NCBI GenBank assembly: GCA_008704415.1
Contig: VXIS01000601.1
Coordinates: 1-12,820, forward strand
Length of the DNA stretch: 12,820 nucleotides
Reading direction: 5' to 3'
From: Sphaerosporella brunnea
Taxonomy: Eukaryota > Ascomycota > Pezizomycetes > Pezizales > Pyronemataceae
A program made the position numbers and the translations under genes. Of the stretch, positions 8,040-12,820 are shown in pieces; position 1 is the first letter of the stretch, and every line of letters begins with the position of its first letter. The notes under the pieces were generated by a model. The model did no database searches, was not told the origin of the DNA, and saw only the letters and a list, made by a program, of their open reading frames with translations.

Positions 8040-9831
8040 GGGATTGATATCGGATCAATACATAAGGTTGCTTCTTCCCCTGCCAGCTCACAGTAGTTCG
8101 GCCCGGGCTCGTTTCCGCTTAACTGTAATATCAACTTTCTATTTAAGGAGATAGATATAGTTCCCGGAATTGCACCATGCTGCACCCTGCATGCAGAGCC
8201 TCGCTTGTGCTGTGCTCCATCTTTGTGCCTGCATATCTGTGTTCGGTTTGCAGGAACGTTTGTTTTTCGGATTCAAATTTGAACTGCCAAGTTGCCGGAA
8301 TCACGGATGGCCGTGATAAAACTGTGTCTAACAAAAACACAAGATATCACCCTCTCGCTCTGAGTTACCTACTTAAGTAACCAACCTCATCCTCAGAACG
8401 CTACAAAGTTCCAAGCTCAGTACCCAGCTAAATACTGCTTTTTGAGCTGGACTATCATTTTGCGTTTGGCACATTCCCGGCTTCTGTCTGTTACCCAGGA
8501 AGAATGGAAAATCTTGTTCAAGTCACTTAACTTCTGCTTCTCCTACACTTTGAAGGCCATGTTTTCTGGGAAATATTTATCTTCAGCCCTCCGGCGCCTA
8601 CTCTTCACGTGCAGCAACTCGCCTCGTTCCGGTATTCAGTGTGGTCGGATGACCAATAAAAGGATATGTTCCAGGATAATATGCAGGGAGCTTTTCCCCC
8701 TTGAATCCTGTCACCGTTACTTACACTGATTAAGCCATGGATGGGGTTTTTGAGTCTTCGGCCGTGGACGGCAGCCCGCGGCAGTGCAGTATTAAGCATG
8801 AGCTGTAGCAGTGTGTATTCTAATATTTGTCTCCACTGCACGGATCACCGAAACCGGGATTGATCCCGGGAATGCGCCATCAGCTGGAACGTGTGCTTTG
8901 CCACTCAGACTCTCTACCGTTTTAGGAAGGTTGCCCGACTTTTAGCTGTACCCGAGTACAAAAGCCTACCGCGACTAGTCAGCAGTTGGTTGAAACGGCC
9001 GTCTCGTGTCATCCAACCGGGCCCTAAATATCCGCTCCTGCTCAGCGGATGCTCAGCACCTCCAAGGCCATTCGGACTGGATCTTTCCAAGTGAGGATCC
9101 GCTTTCCTCGGCTCCTGGCATCCCTATTGTTCGAGGAGCGGAGAGGAACCCCCCCCCCCCCGGTGGAGAACCGAGACACCGCCGTTGTGAAGGGGGTATC
9201 TGTCTCCCGACCCGCCATATCATCACAAAAGATGTTCCGTCGGGATTCACCCGGTTCAATAACTTCAGTTCCTCCAGAATAGCATCACATGCTTGGCCCA
9301 GCCCTTGAGTAGCAACCTCAAGCGCAATTCCCGTTGACCGGCGCCGCAGCTATGTAGGAGTCAACAGTCAGGGATCGCCACGACTGCTGCAACCATGACT
9401 TCTGTCCGGCGTTCTGCATGCTTGCCGCCAGTCATGCGCCTGCCCACAATCCTGTTGCTCTTGCCCTGCACGGTTGCACGCCATCCCATCGCGTGCAATC
9501 ATGCACTCCAGATTCCCCAGCGGCAACCTGCTTTCGCTTCTGATTCGCTACCCTTCCCGGCGATAATGCGGGGCTCTCCACAACTCGCACCGAGCCACAT
9601 CACCACCACCAACCACCACCTTCTGACTGACCGTATTTGAAACGACGGAAAAGAGATACACCGGGTTGTTGACAATTTTCGGAGAAATTCACTGTCGCAT
9701 CGCCAGCTGCCTGATCCCTCGATTGTACTTCTCTTGCAGAAAGAGCCAGCTCCTCGTTTCCCAGTTCTTGCTCGTCACGCGTTTCCCAGCTGTCCGCCAA
9801 CTGGGGCACCCCCACAAGGACATAAGTCGCC
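8040..9831. other. Long intergenic region between divergent genes
   Basis: No gene is supportable. The best leftovers are an ORF at 8177-8380 with a good start context (CACCATG), 67 codons and six Cys behind a hydrophobic N-terminus, and an ORF at 9395-9640 (81 codons) whose internal Met precedes a hydrophobic PTILLLLP segment. Neither has a recognisable domain. Small hairpins occur at 9029-9049 (7-bp stem, ATCCGCT/AGCGGAT) and near 8857 (CCGGGAT/ATCCCGG). A 13-C run lies at 9149-9161. The last few hundred bases are probably promoter and leader of the NTA1 gene. Confidence 0.5.
9149..9161. repeat. Poly(C) run, 13 C
   Basis: Thirteen consecutive C. The exact count is a likely sequencing or assembly uncertainty and would shift any frame read across it. 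Confidence 0.85.
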
Positions 9832-9911
9832 TACCGTATTATCTCGGTACTAAGGCAGCCTCCTGGCAAAGTCACTTAGCCACTTTGCCTTATTACCGAG
9901 ATAATACGGTA
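9832..9911. repeat. 80-bp near-perfect inverted repeat, candidate miniature MITE
   Basis: The arms 9832-9857 and 9886-9911 are reverse complements at 25 of 26 positions: 18 perfect outer bases (TACCGTATTATCTCGGTA), one mismatch, then TAAGGCA. The loop is 28 nt and itself contains GGCAAAGT, which can pair with ACTTTGCC (9882-9889). If the outer TA at each end is a target duplication, the element is 76 bp (9834-9909), as expected for a tiny Tc1/mariner- or pogo-type MITE. It lies 109 bp before the NTA1 start codon, so it is probably in the promoter or the transcribed leader. Alternatives are a palindromic regulatory element or a small-RNA precursor. Confidence 0.8.
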
Positions 9912-10019
9912 AGTTTCAAGGGATCAGCAAAAGCAACCCACCCCACCGGTCCTCGTCACCTTAGCCATTCATATCATTCACCACCAGCGAACCTGCGGCA
10001 ACACACCTCCACTGCAGCC

Positions 10020-11302
10020 ATGAGAATCGCTTGTTTGCAGGTACGCTGCGCATCATGTTTTATATCCGAATCCCCAACACTCTGCGCCTCTCCAATGCGC
10101 AGCTAGTATATTTATTTCTGTGCAAAAATCCCGAAGCTGACAAGACAATTATTTGCATTAGTTCAACCCTCAGCTGGGCAACATGGCTCACAACCTCAAG
10201 AGAGCCGAAACGATTCTCGCGAGGGCAAGTCCCGTGGGTCTGGATTTGTTGATTCTCCCCGAAATGGCTTTCTCCGGTTCGTGGGGCTCATTTCTCTGTC
10301 TCATTATTTCATCCGCTTGTTCGCCATGACTCCCACACCAATATCGTCATTGCGAGGACCTCATCGACATCGTCGCGGTTCGTGCCGCTGCGTGAGGTTC
10401 TGCAGTAAGCGTGCTTGCATTGGATAGATTCGTTGTCTGTTCCGTCGGTTTATCCGCTGTAGCATAAGTGGTCGCTGATGCCCAGCTGTGAAGGCTACAA
10501 CTTCAAATCGCTGCAGGATATCAGTTTCCACCTCGAACCTACGGCTGCTGGACCTTCAACGTCATGGGCGCGCAGTATAGCCCGACGGCTCAAGTGCCAC
10601 GTAATCGTCGGATATCCCGAATATTGTGCACATTCACCATCTGCTCCTCAAGGCTCCATGTCCCGGTACAATTCAGCAGTTCTGGTTTCACCGCAAGGAA
10701 ACGTTCTGGCGAACTACAGGAAGAGTTTTCTGTTCACGACCGATGAAACATGGGCCGAAGAGGGGCCAGGATTCTATGTGGGTGATATCCCTGGTGGACT
10801 CGGAAAGATGTCAATGGGAATATGTGAGTCTCCCCAAAAGTCCAACCAATTTTTCGAGTGCTTATCGGTGATTGAAGGCATGGATCTCAATCCTAAAAAG
10901 TTCCTTGCGCCGTTCGAGAAATACGAATTCGCCCAACATGTACTGGATACTGGATCAGACCTTATCTTGATGCCTATGGCATGGTTGACTCTGCAGCCAC
11001 CCGCATCAATCATCGAAGATGCGCAGGTTCCCGACGCTGACACGTTGGCATACTGGATTCAACGGTTGCAACCCGTCATGGATAATGGACCGACCGGAGT
11101 ATCGGAGGAGACGATATTTGTCACTTGCAATAGAATTGGTATTGAGGGCAATGCAGTGTATGCGGGGACATCTGCAATTGTTGGCATCACCAAAGGCAAC
11201 GTTAAGGTATATGGGTGCTTAGGAAGAGGGACTGAAGATCTGCTCGTCCGTGACGTTCCAGGAGCGAAATTCGGCGGCATGGATATTGGTCGGAGTAGAT
11301 AG
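10020..11302 (+). CDS. NTA1: Protein N-terminal amidase (NTA1 type, nitrilase superfamily)
   Basis: Expected to deamidate N-terminal Asn and Gln to Asp and Glu, making substrates for arginylation in the Arg/N-degron pathway. Exons: 10020-10040, 10162-10276, 10494-10823, 10878-11302; 891 nt joined, 296 aa. This is shorter than the yeast enzyme (457 aa). The protein starts MRIACLQ-FNPQLG. The nitrilase triad is complete: E41 (LPEMAFSGYNF), K122 (NYRKSF) and C156 (MGICMDLNP). Later segments (AWLT, YWIQRL, CNRIGIEG, YAGTSAIV) also fit the family. Introns are 121, 217 and 54 nt; intron 1 has a CTGAC branch site near 10136. Introns 2 and 3 both end GAAG|GC. Intron 3 splits the Cys156 codon and has no in-frame stop, so unspliced reading inserts 18 aa. 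The start is the first in-frame ATG (GCAGCCATG context). Confidence 0.93.
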
Positions 11303-11434
11303 GCATCATGGAGATCTACGTCCAGATTACATTCGATTCAGCCCCGTCATTTTATCAACACCTAACACTACGCATCATGCAAGCAGCCCTTCGGCCTAGG
11401 CTGAACCTTGGCTTTGGCATCGTCTTGCCGAAAA

Positions 11435-11440
11435 AATAAA
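11435..11440 (+). terminator. Possible polyadenylation signal of the amidase gene
   Basis: AATAAA within an A-rich stretch 133 nt after the stop codon, at a plausible distance for a fungal 3' UTR. Fungal signals are loose, so this is only suggestive. Confidence 0.35.
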
Positions 11441-12006
11441 CCAACTGTACTACACGTGATCTCCCATGGTGACGGATTCCTGGATATCTCCATCAGTTGT
11501 TCCCTTTACAGGAGTTTTCTCCTTTATTATTTCTTTTTGCCCTCATTTTTGGTTACACACTTGAAGCTGGTGGCCAACGGAGTATGGTTCCTTCGGTTTT
11601 TTTTGTTTCCAGTCCTAGGGCGGTTACTTTTTGCGTGCATAGCCTTTTTTTTTTTCCTTCGTTCGCAGGCATGATTTGGCTGTAGGGTGGGGAAAATGGA
11701 AATGCTTTTTTGTTTGCTTGCTTGTTTTTTATGCGCTTGCTATTCCGGGGAGTTCGCTGTAGATGGATGGGACGGGAGGTATGGCGCGCAGTGGGTGTTG
11801 GTTACTGTCACACGTGCTATATATGTATGAAGTACCGGTACCCGTGGCGAATATGTCGTGCATATCCTGGGTCCGTCTGCCCTGGGGGTTGGTTCCGTTG
11901 GGAGGGCGGCGGGTTGCGTCCGGATCCGAGCTGCTGCATGACCTGTGGTCCGCATCAGCTCGTATACGTATCCAAACGCGGTAGATACGAAGACATCCGA
12001 ACGTTG

Positions 12007-12030
12007 TTTTTTTTTTTTTTTTTTTTTTTT
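12007..12030. repeat. Poly(dT) tract, 24 T
   Basis: An uninterrupted run of 24 T on the plus strand, 132 nt beyond the stop codon of the minus-strand gene that ends at 12162. It reads as an A tract on that gene's sense strand. Confidence 0.9.
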
Positions 12031-12161
12031 CTGGACATATCACACCTTGTTTTTTCTATGCACGTTTGTTGAGGACAACACAGCCTCGTCCGCCTACCCG
12101 TGTCACCTCACCTATCTCGTCCCAATCTTCGAAACCCAAACTACGCCTGGATATATACAAA

Positions 12162-12820
12162 TCAAAAGAAATCGTCCTCTTCCTTAGCCCCCGTTCCAAG
12201 CAATATATGATACCACCGCCGCTTCCTGTTGATGATAGGCTCCTGCATGATGTCCTCCCGGCCCAATCTCAACTCGACATAGCCCGTCCTCAGCACGTAT
12301 ATTATGTCGTTGCCCAAGAACGATCGCCACTTGTCGATTATGCGTGGAATCTCGCATGGCCCGAAGCTCGTCACTTCGACATCCTTGCCATTCACCAACA
12401 GCTCCGCCCACCGTTTCAGCATAGATCTGATCCTCCAGTCGGCCCTGAGGAGGTTCGAAACATCTTGTTTCCACCTCTCAATCTCATCGGCAGAGTCGGC
12501 CTCAAATAGTGTTTCTTCGGATCTCACTGACTCTCGAATGACCTTCCCTTGAAGAATTTTTTGCTCTATATTGGCTGCTCGTAGTGTAATTCGCTCGAAG
12601 AGGTCTATCGCAGCCGAGTCCATCATCTCCTCGGCTGACCCAGGCATACGGCGCCACAAGAAAGATCTAATAATGTAGTCGTACATGTCGGCGGTGGGGC
12701 GGACGTTGTAAGGCGGGGCCGTCATAGTTTCCCATACTCGTACCATGGCGGCGGGAGGCAGAGTCTTGCGGTGCCGTGTAAAAACATAGGTCCAGTTCAT
12801 GATAGCGACCCAAGCAGGTA
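12162..12820 (-). CDS. Unrecognised protein, C-terminal part, possibly PPR-like (partial)
   Basis: The frame is open from the window edge to a TGA at 12162-12164, about 218 codons. The first visible Met is at 12800, but codons upstream of it (reading PAWVAI) are also open, so the true start may lie outside. I cannot name the protein. The segment LPPAAMVRVWETM followed by VRPTADMYDYIIRSFLW resembles helix pairs of pentatricopeptide repeats (a Pro, then Y..II). The middle is charged and helical, with several Trp and an acidic KEEDDFF end. If PPR-like, a mitochondrial RNA-related role would be the usual one, but this is inference. No intron is evident in the visible part. Confidence 0.6.
   Translation of the reverse strand, partial: PAWVAIMNWTYVFTRHRKTLPPAAMVRVWETMTAPPYNVRPTADMYDYIIRSFLWRRMPGSAEEMMDSAAIDLFERITLRAANIEQKILQGKVIRESVRSEETLFEADSADEIERWKQDVSNLLRADWRIRSMLKRWAELLVNGKDVEVTSFGPCEIPRIIDKWRSFLGNDIIYVLRTGYVELRLGREDIMQEPIINRKRRWYHILLGTGAKEEDDFF

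Larger units (their letters stand above)
11303..12161. other. Intergenic region between convergent genes
   Basis: This separates the stop of the plus-strand amidase from the stop of a minus-strand gene, so it should hold two 3' UTRs. It is T-rich on the plus strand (tracts near 11596, 11645 and 12007) and contains CACGTG at 11453-11458 and 11812-11817. The open frames here run through T tracts and show no domains. No RNA gene was seen. Confidence 0.55.

Noticed and set aside
9666..10019. In-frame open stretch upstream of the NTA1 start, as a possible N-terminal extension or targeting sequence
   Set aside because: It contains no ATG in frame, and the 10020 start matches the conserved beginning of the family. 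The stretch also includes the hairpin element.
11408..11685. Hydrophobic plus-strand ORFs after the amidase
   Set aside because: The hydrophobicity comes from T-rich 3' flank sequence coding for Phe and Leu; no conserved motif is present.
1..12820. CRISPR arrays, prokaryotic operons, ribosome binding sites and insertion sequences
   Set aside because: Spliced genes and fungal protein families show this is eukaryotic DNA; no regularly spaced repeats were seen.

Overview
The window looks like nuclear DNA of a filamentous ascomycete (Pezizomycotina). Protein genes are broken by short introns (47-62 nt in most cases) with GT..AG ends. The best-recognised proteins are of fungal type: a YCF1-class vacuolar ABC transporter and an NTA1-type N-terminal amidase. 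Intergenic DNA is loose, with homopolymer tracts and short inverted-repeat elements. Genus or species cannot be read from this sequence.

Layout. Positions 1-1670 hold no gene I can support; they carry two long T tracts, a CAA repeat and a dense cluster of palindromic hexamers. Positions 1671-6558 (minus) are a complete eight-exon ABCC transporter of about 1501 aa whose exact N-terminus is ambiguous. About 465 bp upstream of its minimal start sits a 501-bp non-autonomous DNA transposon (7024-7524). It has long inverted termini, an exact 10-bp target duplication and a fossil CCHC zinc knuckle, which points to a Mutator-like (MULE) parent. From 7535 to 9831 there is only a weak two-exon candidate gene (7681-8039) and some small ORFs. 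At 9832-9911 an 80-bp near-perfect hairpin, possibly a miniature MITE, lies in the presumed leader of the next gene. Positions 10020-11302 (plus) are a four-exon NTA1 gene of 296 aa with the complete Glu-Lys-Cys triad. An intergenic stretch with a 24-T tract follows. Positions 12162-12820 (minus) are the C-terminal part of an unrecognised, perhaps PPR-like protein that runs off the window.

The transporter and the amidase are transcribed divergently from a shared 3.4-kb intergenic region, and each has a small inverted-repeat element near its 5' end. The transporter should move glutathione conjugates and metal-glutathione complexes into the vacuole. The amidase should convert N-terminal Asn/Gln to Asp/Glu in the Arg/N-degron pathway. 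Nothing shows that they act in one pathway. The most unusual material is the transposon fossil, the hairpin, and the open-frame intron that splits the catalytic cysteine codon of the amidase.
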